Source: Mycolicibacterium sp. CBMA 234
GTDB lineage: Bacteria; Actinomycetota; Actinomycetes; Mycobacteriales; Mycobacteriaceae
Assembly (NCBI RefSeq): GCF_009729415.1
Contig: NZ_MPKW01000035.1
Coordinates: 1 to 40,329, forward strand
Direction: 5' to 3'
DNA: 40,329 nt
This document shows, in pieces, positions 6,457 to 14,448 of this stretch. A model generated the notes under the pieces. That model searched no databases and was not told the origin of the DNA. It saw only the letters and a program-made list of their open reading frames with translations. Both the position numbers and the translations under genes were made by a program. Within the stretch, counting starts at the first letter, position 1, and each line of letters begins with the position of its first letter.

Positions 6457-7338
6457 CTAGGAGTGCAGTACGCGAGTCTCCAGTTGTGCCAGCGCATTCC
6501 GAATACCGGCGCTGCGAACAAGTTGTGAATCAAAGATCGGGCCAGCGACGCCCCGCAGCGCCGAGATTGGGCGCCAGCGCCCGGGAACGACAATGCTCGG
6601 TCGTCGGTGTATCAGCCCGTCGGCGATTGCGGTCGCAGCGGCCTGCGGCTGTATGCGCTTGAGGACAAAACGGGGCATCTCCGAGAACAGGGCTACGACG
6701 TGAGGGTCTTGATCAACGCCCTGGTGGATCATGTCGGTCTCGATCAGTGAGAAGTACGCGGTCGTTGCCGAGGCGCCGTGCCGTGCCAGTTCGACGCGCA
6801 GACCTCGTCCGAGTTGCTCGACGGCCGCTTTACTCATGGCGTACGGAATGGCCCCTGCGCCATTGATGTAGGCGAATACTGAACTGACAAGGACGAGTTG
6901 ACCACGGCTGGCAATTACGGACTCGATGGACGCGGAGACGGTATTGACGACACCCTCCACGTTGACCGACATGACTCGGCCGACCTCGTCGGGCGTGAGT
7001 GTTCTGAATGTGCCGCCATGTCCGAGTATCCCTGCGTTGGCGATCGCAACATCGAGGCGCCCGAATCGATCTTCGGTGCGGTGCACGGCCTCACGTACGG
7101 AGTCGATGTCGGTCACATCGCAGGTCACCGGGAATGTGCTACCGGCGGGAAGGGTCGTTGTCAGTTGTTGCGCTGACGACAGATCAATGTCGGCCAGTGC
7201 TACTCGGGCGCCGCGGCGGGCCAGTACCGCAGCGGTGGCTGCACCCAGGCCGCGCCCGGCCCCGGTGATCAGCACGACTTTGTCAGCTAGCGAATAACGC
7301 TGTGGTACATCAGTTTTATTGACCGGTGTCGTTGCCAT
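6457..7338 (-). CDS. Short-chain dehydrogenase/reductase
   Basis: This 293-residue Rossmann-fold oxidoreductase has the cofactor motif GAGRGLG (26-32), an acidic residue after strand 2 (ADID) suggesting NAD preference, NAG (101-103), Ser152/153, and the catalytic pair Tyr166-Lys170 in PYAMSK. The C-terminal 50 residues extend beyond a classical SDR and contain RPSIVVPGRWRP, as in larger mycobacterial SDRs. It starts three bases after the reductase gene's stop, so the two are translationally linked. It probably interconverts an alcohol and a ketone in the same pathway as its neighbours. Confidence 0.85.
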   Translation of the reverse strand: MATTPVNKTDVPQRYSLADKVVLITGAGRGLGAATAAVLARRGARVALADIDLSSAQQLTTTLPAGSTFPVTCDVTDIDSVREAVHRTEDRFGRLDVAIANAGILGHGGTFRTLTPDEVGRVMSVNVEGVVNTVSASIESVIASRGQLVLVSSVFAYINGAGAIPYAMSKAAVEQLGRGLRVELARHGASATTAYFSLIETDMIHQGVDQDPHVVALFSEMPRFVLKRIQPQAAATAIADGLIHRRPSIVVPGRWRPISALRGVAGPIFDSQLVRSAGIRNALAQLETRVLHS

Positions 7339-7341
7339 GGT

Positions 7342-8586
7342 TCAGGCTCCGCGCTTGCGTCCGAAGGATGCACGGCCGTTGCGACGCACCATGGCCACGG
7401 TGGTGGCGATCCGGCCACGCTTGATGTCAGGCTGCAGACCAGCGCCGAGCCGGTGCAGTTGATCGGTGTGCCAGCTGAGGTCGAGCAGCCCGTCCAACGA
7501 CTTGAGGTCGACGACCTTACCGACGACTGGCGGCATCCCGTAGCGAATGTTGTGGGCGGTCAGCCTCTCAGTACGCCCGGACAGGATCGCTTCGGCGGCG
7601 TCGGTGGTGGTCGCGGTGGGCCGGCCGAGGCCGATGACGTCGCATTCGCCGCTGGCCACAGCTTTGAGCATCGCGGTGCGGGAACGGAATCCGCCGGTAA
7701 CAGCCAGCGGGATGTCGCCGATCAGATCACGCACGGTCCGCGCGTATTCCAGGAAGTAGGCTTCCCGTGCCCGCGTGCTTGCGGCAGCCGTACCCATCAT
7801 CGCGGGCTGCTCGTAACTTCCGCCGCTGACTTCGATGAGGTCAAGGCCTTCGGAAGCCACTGCGGCCAGGACTCCGCGGGATTCGTCTTCGTTGAAACCG
7901 CCGCGCTGGAAGTCCGCTGAGTTGAGTTTGAGCGCGACGGCGAAACTCGGTGAAACCCTGGCGCGAATGCTGCGGATGACTTCGATCAGGAACCGCATGC
8001 GCCGCTGCGAATCGCCGCCCCACTCGTCAGTGCGCTGATTCGACAATGGCGACAGAAACTGTGCCACTAGATATCCATGGGCGCCGTGAATCTCGACTCC
8101 ATCGAAGCCCGCCGTCTCGCACACCGCTGCGGCCGTCGCGAAACGGGTGATGATGTTCTCGATCTCCCTGGCGGTCAGCTCGCGTGGTGTGACGGCGCCA
8201 GGAAAGTTGAGGGGAACCGCACTAGGGGCGACGGGAACATGGCCCAGGGCGAGCGGATTGGATTGGCGGCCAGGGTGATTGATTTGGGCGAATATCGGGA
8301 CGCCGGCGTCCTTGGTCGTCTTTGCCCAGCGTGACAACGCGTCCAGGTGGTCCTCGTCCTCGATGACGACGTTGCCCGGTTCGCCGAGTTGGGTGCGATC
8401 GACCATGACATTGCCGGTGACAACCAGTCCGTATCCGCCTTGGCTCCAGGCGGTGTACAGCCGCTCCAGGCGCTCATCGGGGGCGTTGCGCTTGTCGCCG
8501 AGTCCTTCACTCAAGGCGGCCTTCATGATTCGGTTGGGCAGTACTAGGCCGCAGGGCAGGTTCAGCGGGTCGTGCAACGAGGTCAT
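7342..8586 (-). CDS. Old yellow enzyme-type flavin reductase
   Basis: This 414-residue FMN enzyme of the NADH:flavin oxidoreductase/OYE family reduces activated C=C bonds. The TIM-barrel begins PLNLPCGLVLPNRI and carries QINHPGRQ, the active-site VEIHGAHGYLVAQFLSP (His167, His170, Tyr172) and DEWGG. The FMN-phosphate region follows (VTGGFRS and IGLGRP). It lacks the C-terminal Fe-S and second flavin domains of dienoyl-CoA reductase FadH. The ATG at 8586 has AGAGGAC eight bases upstream. It is the first gene of an operon with the SDR and hydrolase, divergent from the TetR at 8713, with operator sites between them. A cyclic enone would be a suitable substrate. Confidence 0.88.
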   Translation of the reverse strand: MTSLHDPLNLPCGLVLPNRIMKAALSEGLGDKRNAPDERLERLYTAWSQGGYGLVVTGNVMVDRTQLGEPGNVVIEDEDHLDALSRWAKTTKDAGVPIFAQINHPGRQSNPLALGHVPVAPSAVPLNFPGAVTPRELTAREIENIITRFATAAAVCETAGFDGVEIHGAHGYLVAQFLSPLSNQRTDEWGGDSQRRMRFLIEVIRSIRARVSPSFAVALKLNSADFQRGGFNEDESRGVLAAVASEGLDLIEVSGGSYEQPAMMGTAAASTRAREAYFLEYARTVRDLIGDIPLAVTGGFRSRTAMLKAVASGECDVIGLGRPTATTTDAAEAILSGRTERLTAHNIRYGMPPVVGKVVDLKSLDGLLDLSWHTDQLHRLGAGLQPDIKRGRIATTVAMVRRNGRASFGRKRGA

Positions 8587-8655
8587 GGAGTGGTCCTCTC
8601 GGTGATCATGGGAGATTTGTGTGCGACGCAGCAGCTTGGCCCGACCTGCGCAAGG

Positions 8656-8704
8656 TATATCGATCGGTCTACTCGTGTCGACAGTAGTAGACCGAATGGT
8701 ATAT
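8656..8704. promoter_or_regulatory. Double TetR operator between OYE and tetR
   Basis: GTATATCGATCGGTCTAC (8656-8673) differs by one base from the inverse of the site at 11757-11774. A second, weaker copy in the opposite sense, GTAGACCGAATGGTATAT, spans 8687-8704. The two also form a 9-bp inverted repeat, CGGTCTACT/AGTAGACCG. They lie between the divergent OYE and TetR starts; the second copy ends nine bases before the TetR ATG. Confidence 0.75.
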
Positions 8705-8712
8705 TTCAAGGC

Positions 8713-9291
8713 ATGCAGGTACGCGCACGTTTGATTGCCTCGACGGCAGAGTTGATGCAGCGTCACGGCGTCGCCGGTACGGGTATCGCCGGGATCGTCG
8801 ACGCCAGTGGCGTCACGCGGCGCTCGATCTACGTCAATTTTCCCGGCGGGAAGGCCGAACTTGTCGCCGCGGCAACACGTTCGGCCGGAGACGAGTTGGC
8901 GGCACTCTTGCGCGACTACCTGTTGGAGCCTGATCCGGTCGCAGCGTTCAGCAAGATTTGGGCCGAGTATCTGGTTGAGTCGAATTTCGAGGGCGGCTGC
9001 CCCATTGTCGCGGCGGTCAGCGGTCGCGACGAAGCATCGGAGGCCGCTGACGCTGCGGCCACCGTGTTTGGCGACTGGGTGCAACTGATCGCCGCGCGGT
9101 TGTCCTTAGATGGCATCAAATCCGATGTCGCACAATCACTATCGACGACCATCGTTGCCGCGATCGAGGGCGCGGTCGTGCTCTCGCGCGCCACGCGGTC
9201 AACGACAGCTTTGGAGCAGGTCGCGCACCACATGGAGGAACTAGTGGCCGGGCACCGCCCCGCGCCGCGCACTGCACGGCGGAGCCATTAA
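8713..9291 (+). CDS. TetR-family repressor (LmrA/YxaF-like)
   Basis: This 192-residue TetR protein has an N-terminal helix-turn-helix ending RRSIYVNFPGGK and a ligand domain with EGGCPIVAAV, both hallmarks of the LmrA/YxaF subgroup. The ATG at 8713 has only a weak AAGG two bases ahead; a longer frame exists upstream but would run through the operator. It is divergent from the OYE operon, whose promoter region carries the GTAGACCG-type sites, so it probably represses that operon and itself. The same site precedes the second hydrolase (11743), extending its likely regulon. Confidence 0.85.
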   Translation: MQVRARLIASTAELMQRHGVAGTGIAGIVDASGVTRRSIYVNFPGGKAELVAAATRSAGDELAALLRDYLLEPDPVAAFSKIWAEYLVESNFEGGCPIVAAVSGRDEASEAADAAATVFGDWVQLIAARLSLDGIKSDVAQSLSTTIVAAIEGAVVLSRATRSTTALEQVAHHMEELVAGHRPAPRTARRSH

Positions 9292-9315
9292 GAGTTGAGG
9301 CCGGCGCGGCAGCGA

Positions 9316-10005
9316 TCAGCGCATCGCTTCGATAGCCGCGTCATGAGAAGCAACCGCGGCCTTGCGCTCATCTCCCAACCCCACGACCACGTTGACCATC
9401 ATCGGCTGCAGAACCTGCTTAACGGGATCGTCGAATTGCGCCAGGTGACCGCCAAGTTCGAGTGCGACGAATCCGTGGACGGCACTCCACAATTGCGGTG
9501 CGATCATCTCGGGAGTCTCGTCAGAGCGGACACGTTCGCTGGCCACGAGGCGACCGCACCCATCGACTAGGTGCAAGTAGGCCATCTGAAAATTGCTCGC
9601 CCTGCCGCCACTGGAGGTTGCGGGCTTGCCTAACGGCCGATAGCTGCCGCGCGTCGAGAGGCCGAACATCAGGTCGTACAGGTGCGGATTGGCCTGGGCG
9701 AATAGTCGTGATGCCAGGGCCATCGAGAACAATGCGGTGACGGGATCCGCGTTGTCCGGCGCAGCGCGGAACGCACTGCCCAACTCCTTGAACCCTTGTT
9801 CGGTCACCGCCTCCAGGAGCTCGGGCAGACCGCCTAGATGGTGATAGACCGCGATCGTCGATAGACCCGCGGCCTCGGCGACCGATCGGGCCTTGATTTC
9901 GCCCGGTCCTTTGTCAGCGAGCAACGCAATGGTTGCCGAAACCAGTTGTGCGACCGCTTGTTCGCGATCCAGCCGTGGCGTCGCAGTGCCATTCGCCTTG
10001 GCCAT
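9316..10005 (-). CDS. TetR-family repressor, paralogue of the one at 18540
   Basis: This 229-residue TetR protein has a helix-turn-helix region with RSVAEAAGLSTIAVYHHLGG and a long ligand domain containing NPHLYDLMFGLSTRGSYRPL. The TetR at 18540-19214 shares AAEAGLST-x-AVY-x-H-x-GG, the HLYDLMFGLSTR-x-x-YRPL block, AAQLWS-x-VHGF-x-x-LEL, and the ending VGLGD. The ATG at 10005 is preferred to a distant one at 10101 because GGGAGGTGGGCGG lies just upstream and the longer frame would cross the operator. One operator-like palindrome (10062-10076) lies 57 bp upstream. It follows the broken SDR gene on the same strand but may have its own promoter. Confidence 0.85.
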   Translation of the reverse strand: MAKANGTATPRLDREQAVAQLVSATIALLADKGPGEIKARSVAEAAGLSTIAVYHHLGGLPELLEAVTEQGFKELGSAFRAAPDNADPVTALFSMALASRLFAQANPHLYDLMFGLSTRGSYRPLGKPATSSGGRASNFQMAYLHLVDGCGRLVASERVRSDETPEMIAPQLWSAVHGFVALELGGHLAQFDDPVKQVLQPMMVNVVVGLGDERKAAVASHDAAIEAMR

Positions 10006-10061
10006 CTGTGCCGCCCACCTCCCTATCGAGCCACGTACGAGGGGCCTGATGGCACCGAGTC

Positions 10062-10076
10062 TATAACGATGTTCTA
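10062..10076. promoter_or_regulatory. ATAAC-N3-GTTAT-type operator (single, degenerate)
   Basis: TATAACGATGTTCTA has one mismatch from perfect symmetry around GAT. It matches the tandem sites at 18446-18481 and lies upstream of the paralogous TetR, as expected of an autoregulatory site. Confidence 0.55.
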
Positions 10077-10108
10077 GGTGGCAATGAACACCTCGCGACA
10101 CCGGCGGC

Positions 10109-10795
10109 TCATCGTTCGTGAATCAATTTGCCGAGCTGTGCTCTGATCTGCCGGGTGAATTCATCCGCGAGAACTTCGTCAGCGCCAGACTCGACACCGT
10201 CGAGAACCTGGCGGACCACCTCGGCGGGCGCTGATTTAGGACCGTCGGCGAACGACCCCATGTCCGTGTCGACGAGTCCGACATAGACACCGACTACCTA
10301 CACTCCGCGCGGCGTCAGTTCAAGACGCATGGAGTCGGTTGCACTCCACAACGCCGCTTTGGATACGCTGTAGCTGGCGCCGAAAGGCGCCCACGCCAGG
10401 ACCGAGGCGACATTGACGATGGCCCCAGACTGGTGGGCGATCTGATCGGCGAAGGCAGAGGCCATGGAAAGCGGGCCGAACAGGTTGGTCTCCAATTCCG
10501 CGCGCAGTGCGGACGTGTCGCGGTCAAGCACGGAGGCCCCGCGTGCGATGCCGGCATTGTTGATCAGCACCGAGACGTCCGCGGCGGCCTCAACTGCCGC
10601 AGCGATGGACGCGGCGTCGGTTACGTCGAGCTGCAGCGGGACCACCCGGGCATCGTCGGTATTGATGGTTCGGGGGTCGCGAGCGGCCGCGTATACCGTG
10701 CTCGCGCCCCGATTGAGCAATTGATGAACGTATTCACGCCCCATACCGCGGTTGGCTCCGGTGACCAGTACCGCGCGGTTCGCAAGAGTTGTCAT
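10109..10795 (-). pseudogene. SDR gene interrupted by an in-frame amber codon
   Basis: The gene encodes a short-chain dehydrogenase of 228 residues if one TAG codon (10298-10300, codon 166) is ignored. Before it are GANRGMG (13-19), NNAGIA, and the catalytic region ending ASYSVSKAALW. After it, in the same frame, come VVGVYVGLVDTDM and a normal C-terminus to a TGA at 10109-10111. In relatives the junction reads RGV-Q-V, so a single CAG to TAG change explains the break. The upstream part keeps the active site but lacks the last strand and helices, so the product is probably non-functional. The ATG at 10795 has AGGAA upstream. It follows the hydrolase gene by 54 bp. Confidence 0.85.
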
Positions 10796-10849
10796 GACAT
10801 TCCTTATTCTGTGTGAAAAAGCCTCAAGTGCAATGCAATTGAACTGGGT

Positions 10850-11743
10850 CTATGGCCGCAGAAAATCGAGTGCTTCGGTGACAAACCGTTCGTGGAATTG
10901 GAAAATGCCGCCGTGTCCGGCATCGGGGTAGATGCGCAGCGTCGAGTTAGGAATGCGCCGCGTGAGGTCGTAGGAGTTGCTGGTGGGGACCATCCGGTCC
11001 TCCTCGCCGTTGGCGACCAGCACCGCATGCGGAATACGTGACAGGTCAGCCGGATCCTGCAGCGCCCATGCATGAATCGCTGTGAGCTGCTTGAGGAATG
11101 CGCGTACCGAGATGGCCTTGTCTCGGTCTGTGACGCGCTCTTTCAGTCGCTTCACGAACGCTTTGGCCTGCGCCTTGCCGTTGGCCGTTCGGGTGAAGAA
11201 CAGATACTCCTTGGGGTCTTTAAAAGCAACGAGCGCCCTGAGTGTGTCCAGGTAGGTCAGTCGAGTGACGTCGATGATGCCTTCGCCTCCTGCGGGCCCC
11301 GTTCCAGCGAGGATGACCCGCCGTACGAGCGTGGGTTCTTCTAGGGCAATCACCTGTGCGATGAAGCCACCCATCGACAGTCCCAGCAGGTCGACCTGGT
11401 CGAAGCCAAGGGCCCGGATGAATGCGACAGCATCGTGCGCCATCGCTTCGATCGTGCCCGGTGTTTTGCCTCCGGTAGCCCCGACACCGCGAGCGTCAAA
11501 GGTGACCACCCGGTGTTGTGCCGCAATGCCATCGACAACGCGCGGGTCCCAGTTATCGAGGTTGGCGGCAAGGTGATTGAGGAAAATCACGGGTACACCT
11601 GCGCCGGTACCCAGTTCCCGATAGGCGAACCGGGTCTCGCCGACCACGACTGATTTAGTCGGCGCGTCGCGGTAGCGCGTCCCTGCGCCGACTAAATGTT
11701 TGGGTACGCCAGCTTCCTGGCGTGACGAGTGCTCATTGTCCAT
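10850..11743 (-). CDS. Alpha/beta-hydrolase, paralogue of the one at 5545
   Basis: This 297-residue alpha/beta-hydrolase has the triad Ser123 (GLSMGG), Asp in NGEEDRM and His in DAGHGG. Similarity to the hydrolase at 5545-6393 is evident throughout: NWDPRVVDGIAAQ, LAGTGPAGGEG, EYLFFTRTANGK and the last 40 residues. It has about 15 additional N-terminal residues. The ATG at 11743 has GGAG five bases upstream, and the operator at 11757-11774 immediately precedes it. It heads a cluster with the broken SDR gene, which mirrors the hydrolase/SDR pair at 5545-7338. Confidence 0.87.
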   Translation of the reverse strand: MDNEHSSRQEAGVPKHLVGAGTRYRDAPTKSVVVGETRFAYRELGTGAGVPVIFLNHLAANLDNWDPRVVDGIAAQHRVVTFDARGVGATGGKTPGTIEAMAHDAVAFIRALGFDQVDLLGLSMGGFIAQVIALEEPTLVRRVILAGTGPAGGEGIIDVTRLTYLDTLRALVAFKDPKEYLFFTRTANGKAQAKAFVKRLKERVTDRDKAISVRAFLKQLTAIHAWALQDPADLSRIPHAVLVANGEEDRMVPTSNSYDLTRRIPNSTLRIYPDAGHGGIFQFHERFVTEALDFLRP

Positions 11744-11756
11744 GACATCTCCAGAG

Positions 11757-11774
11757 GTAGACCGATCGGTATAC
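11757..11774. promoter_or_regulatory. TetR operator before the second hydrolase
   Basis: GTAGACCGATCGGTATAC is an 18-bp palindrome with one mismatched pair. It is the same motif as at 8656-8704 and lies 14 bp upstream of the hydrolase ATG, so it would block transcription there. The TetR at 8713 is the likely binder. Confidence 0.75.
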
Positions 11775-11827
11775 TTATAGCGTCGACCGTAGCACGCATA
11801 GCCGATGCCGACGAGGTGACGTGTGGC

Positions 11828-13438
11828 TCACTCGCAGCGGGATTGACGGGTCGGCGATGAGGGGATCGTGGTCATGGCGTATTCGGCGAGTGCGGTGATG
11901 GTCAGCGCGGGATTGACTCCCGGGTTGGCAGGCATCGCGGAGCCGTCGCACACCAGCATGTTGCGGTAACCGAAGACATGCAGGTCTTTGCCGATGACGC
12001 CGCTGGCGGCATCAGCACCGATGACTGCGCCGCCAAGTAGGTGCGCGGTGGACGGGATATTGGCAAGTGCCTCAAGAACATTGCTTTGCGCGATGCCTCC
12101 AGTCCGATCGGCGAGCCAGCGCGCTGCCTGGTTGGCCTTGTCGATGTAGGTGGGAATCGGATTGTCGGTGTTCTGCCTAGTGGAGAGTCGGTAACCGTGG
12201 CCAAGGCGGCGTTTTGCCGCACGGAACGTGATGGCATTGTCGCGCGATTGCATCACCAGCAGCATCACCATGCGGCGGCTCCAGCCCACCGGCCATAGCG
12301 TTCTGAGCCATCGCCCGGGGTGCCGTGCGATCGCGGCCAGCCACTTCAGTGGCCGGGTGAGGCGAGTTCCGTCGCCAACGAGGACCGTGTAGAGCATGCT
12401 CAGCATGTTGGCGTTGGCGCCGTAGGTGAGCAGTTCGATGTGGGTGTCCGCGTCGACATGCACGCTGCTGCTGGCGGTGACGTCACGCCAGCTTCCGTGG
12501 TCCTCGGGCAGCAATACCGTCAGTACGGACTCACTGTTGGTCCGTACCAGCTCACCCAGTCGATCGCTGATGTGTGGCAGCGAGCCGCCGTGTTTACAGT
12601 TGGCCAGAAGCTCATTGGTGCCCAATGCCCCGGCGGCGAAGATCACGCCGCGGGTGGTGAAGCTGTGGCGGGCACGCCTGTATCCGGGGCCGGGTTGCTC
12701 GGTGGTGATGCGGTAGCCGTCGGTGCCGTCCGCGGCGCCGAGGGGCCTCACATTGAGGACCTGGTGCTCGGCGAGGATCTGGACGCCGTTTCGCTCGGCG
12801 AACCACAGGTAGTTTTTCGTGAGGGAGTTCACGGCCCCGATGCGGCAGCCGACCATGCAGGCGCCGCAGCGGGTGCAGCCGGTGCGGTCGGGGCCTTCGC
12901 CACCGAAATAGGGGTCGCTGACCGTCTTACCGGGCTCGCCGAAGAACACTCCGGTGGGTGCTCGGCTTACGGTTTCTTCGGTGCCGAAATGTTGTCCCAT
13001 GTCTCGAATCCATTGCTGGTGAACGGAATCGAATGGCACTGGGGCCGCGCCGAGCATGTGTTCGGCGGTGTCGTAGTGCGGGCGCAGCAGTTCTTCCCAG
13101 CTGCCCAGTGCCCGCCATTGGGTGGCGTCGAAGAATTCCATCTTGGCTCGGTACAGCACGCCGCCATAGACCAGGCTGCCGCCTCCGACGCCGCTCTGTG
13201 AAGGGAAGAAAATGTGCCGGAACATCGCGGTGCGCATGATGCCCCGCGCGCCCAGCTTGGGCGCCCACAAGTATTTGCGCGCGTCCCAGGCTGAGCGAGG
13301 CAGATCCTCGGGGGAGTAGCGCCGGCCGCGTTCGAGCACGCCCACGCGATAACCCTTTTCGGACAGGCGCAGTGCTGAGACGCTTCCGCCGAATCCTGAT
13401 CCGATGACCAGCCAGTCGTAGTCGAATGTCGATGTCAT
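11828..13438 (-). CDS. GMC-type FAD oxidoreductase (ChoD-like)
   Basis: This 536-residue flavoprotein of the glucose-methanol-choline family resembles the mycobacterial ChoD group. The FAD-binding motif is VIGSGFGG (12-19) and the substrate domain follows. A CTRCGACMVGC cluster (Cys188, 191, 194, 198) could bind an iron-sulfur centre, as proposed for this subgroup. The C-terminus has AHLLGGA and NPGVNPALTITALAEYAM, with the family's His and Asn. Its ATG overlaps the stop of the MDR gene by ATGA and it ends the six-gene operon. It would oxidise an alcohol; that it acts on a sterol is not proven, since ChoD-like proteins often have other substrates. Confidence 0.85.
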   Translation of the reverse strand: MTSTFDYDWLVIGSGFGGSVSALRLSEKGYRVGVLERGRRYSPEDLPRSAWDARKYLWAPKLGARGIMRTAMFRHIFFPSQSGVGGGSLVYGGVLYRAKMEFFDATQWRALGSWEELLRPHYDTAEHMLGAAPVPFDSVHQQWIRDMGQHFGTEETVSRAPTGVFFGEPGKTVSDPYFGGEGPDRTGCTRCGACMVGCRIGAVNSLTKNYLWFAERNGVQILAEHQVLNVRPLGAADGTDGYRITTEQPGPGYRRARHSFTTRGVIFAAGALGTNELLANCKHGGSLPHISDRLGELVRTNSESVLTVLLPEDHGSWRDVTASSSVHVDADTHIELLTYGANANMLSMLYTVLVGDGTRLTRPLKWLAAIARHPGRWLRTLWPVGWSRRMVMLLVMQSRDNAITFRAAKRRLGHGYRLSTRQNTDNPIPTYIDKANQAARWLADRTGGIAQSNVLEALANIPSTAHLLGGAVIGADAASGVIGKDLHVFGYRNMLVCDGSAMPANPGVNPALTITALAEYAMTTIPSSPTRQSRCE

Positions 13439-14448
13439 GGAGTGGGGGTTGCCACGCTCACAACGACTTTGCCTTTGGCGCGGCCGGTTCCGACGTAGGC
13501 GAGCGCGTCCAGTGTCGACGCGAACGGGAACACGCGATCGATGACCGGGCGGATCACGCCGGTGTCGACGAGGGTCCTGATCTCGCGCAGTTGGTCCCCG
13601 CTGGCTGTCATGAACAGGAACGAGTAGGTCACTCCACGGCGCTTGGCTTTGCGTCGGATGCCCAGGCTTAGTGCGCGTATCGCCTGTACCAGAAACCAAT
13701 TCGCGCCGAAATCCCGGGCGAATGCCGGTTCGGGTGGCCCCGCGACCGAGATGACTTTGCCGCCGGATTTGAGCACCAGCAGCGACTTGTTGAGGGTGTC
13801 GCCGCCTTGGGTGTCCAGGACGACGTCGATGTCACGCAGGATGGTCGAGAAATCCTGCGTCTTGTAGTCGATGACGATGTCGGCGCCCAGGTCTTTCACC
13901 CAGCCGATGTTGGTGGAGCTTGTGGTGGTGGCGACGGTGGCACCGAGATGCTTGGCGAGCTGGATGGCGACCGTTCCCAGACCTCCCGAGCCGGCGTGGA
14001 TCAACACCGTCTGCCCGGGCTGCAGTCCGGCCGCTTCTACGAGGGATTGCCAGGCGGTCAGAGCGACCAGGGGTAGCGATGCGGCTTCCTCCATCGTGAG
14101 CTCGTCCGGTTTCAACGCCACGTCGCTCTCGCTGATGGCGATGTATTCGGCGAAGGTGCCGATCCGGTCTTGGCTCGGTTTGGCGTACACGTGGTCGCCG
14201 GGCTTGAATCGGTGAACTCCGGGCCCTGTCTGCACCACGACGCCGGCCACGTCGTTGCCCAAGACCAGCGGAAGCTTGTACGGCAGTAGGGGTTTGAGTT
14301 CCCCATGCTGGATTTTCAAATCCAGCGGGTTGATGCTCGTGGCGTACACCTGGACCAGGACGTCACCGTCGCGCAGCGGCGGTACGGGGATGTCGATTTC
14401 GGCGACGCCGCCGGTTTTGCTGTAGCGCGTGAGCGCGAACGCCTTCAT
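13435..14448 (-). CDS. Zinc-independent MDR (quinone-oxidoreductase-like)
   Basis: This 337-residue medium-chain dehydrogenase/reductase has the GroES-like domain (INPLDLKIQHG, LPLVLGNDVAGVV), lacks the structural-zinc cysteines, and carries the NADPH motif AGSGGLGT (152-159). It belongs to the quinone oxidoreductase/enoyl reductase-like branch. It probably reduces an unsaturated ketone or CoA intermediate. It overlaps the upstream ligase and the downstream GMC gene by four bases each, so all are made from one transcript. Confidence 0.85.
   Translation of the reverse strand: MKAFALTRYSKTGGVAEIDIPVPPLRDGDVLVQVYATSINPLDLKIQHGELKPLLPYKLPLVLGNDVAGVVVQTGPGVHRFKPGDHVYAKPSQDRIGTFAEYIAISESDVALKPDELTMEEAASLPLVALTAWQSLVEAAGLQPGQTVLIHAGSGGLGTVAIQLAKHLGATVATTTSSTNIGWVKDLGADIVIDYKTQDFSTILRDIDVVLDTQGGDTLNKSLLVLKSGGKVISVAGPPEPAFARDFGANWFLVQAIRALSLGIRRKAKRRGVTYSFLFMTASGDQLREIRTLVDTGVIRPVIDRVFPFASTLDALAYVGTGRAKGKVVVSVATPTP

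Noticed and set aside
10298..10300. Amber recoding or pyrrolysine insertion in the SDR gene
   Set aside because: No context or known machinery in this lineage supports it; a point mutation or sequencing error is simpler.
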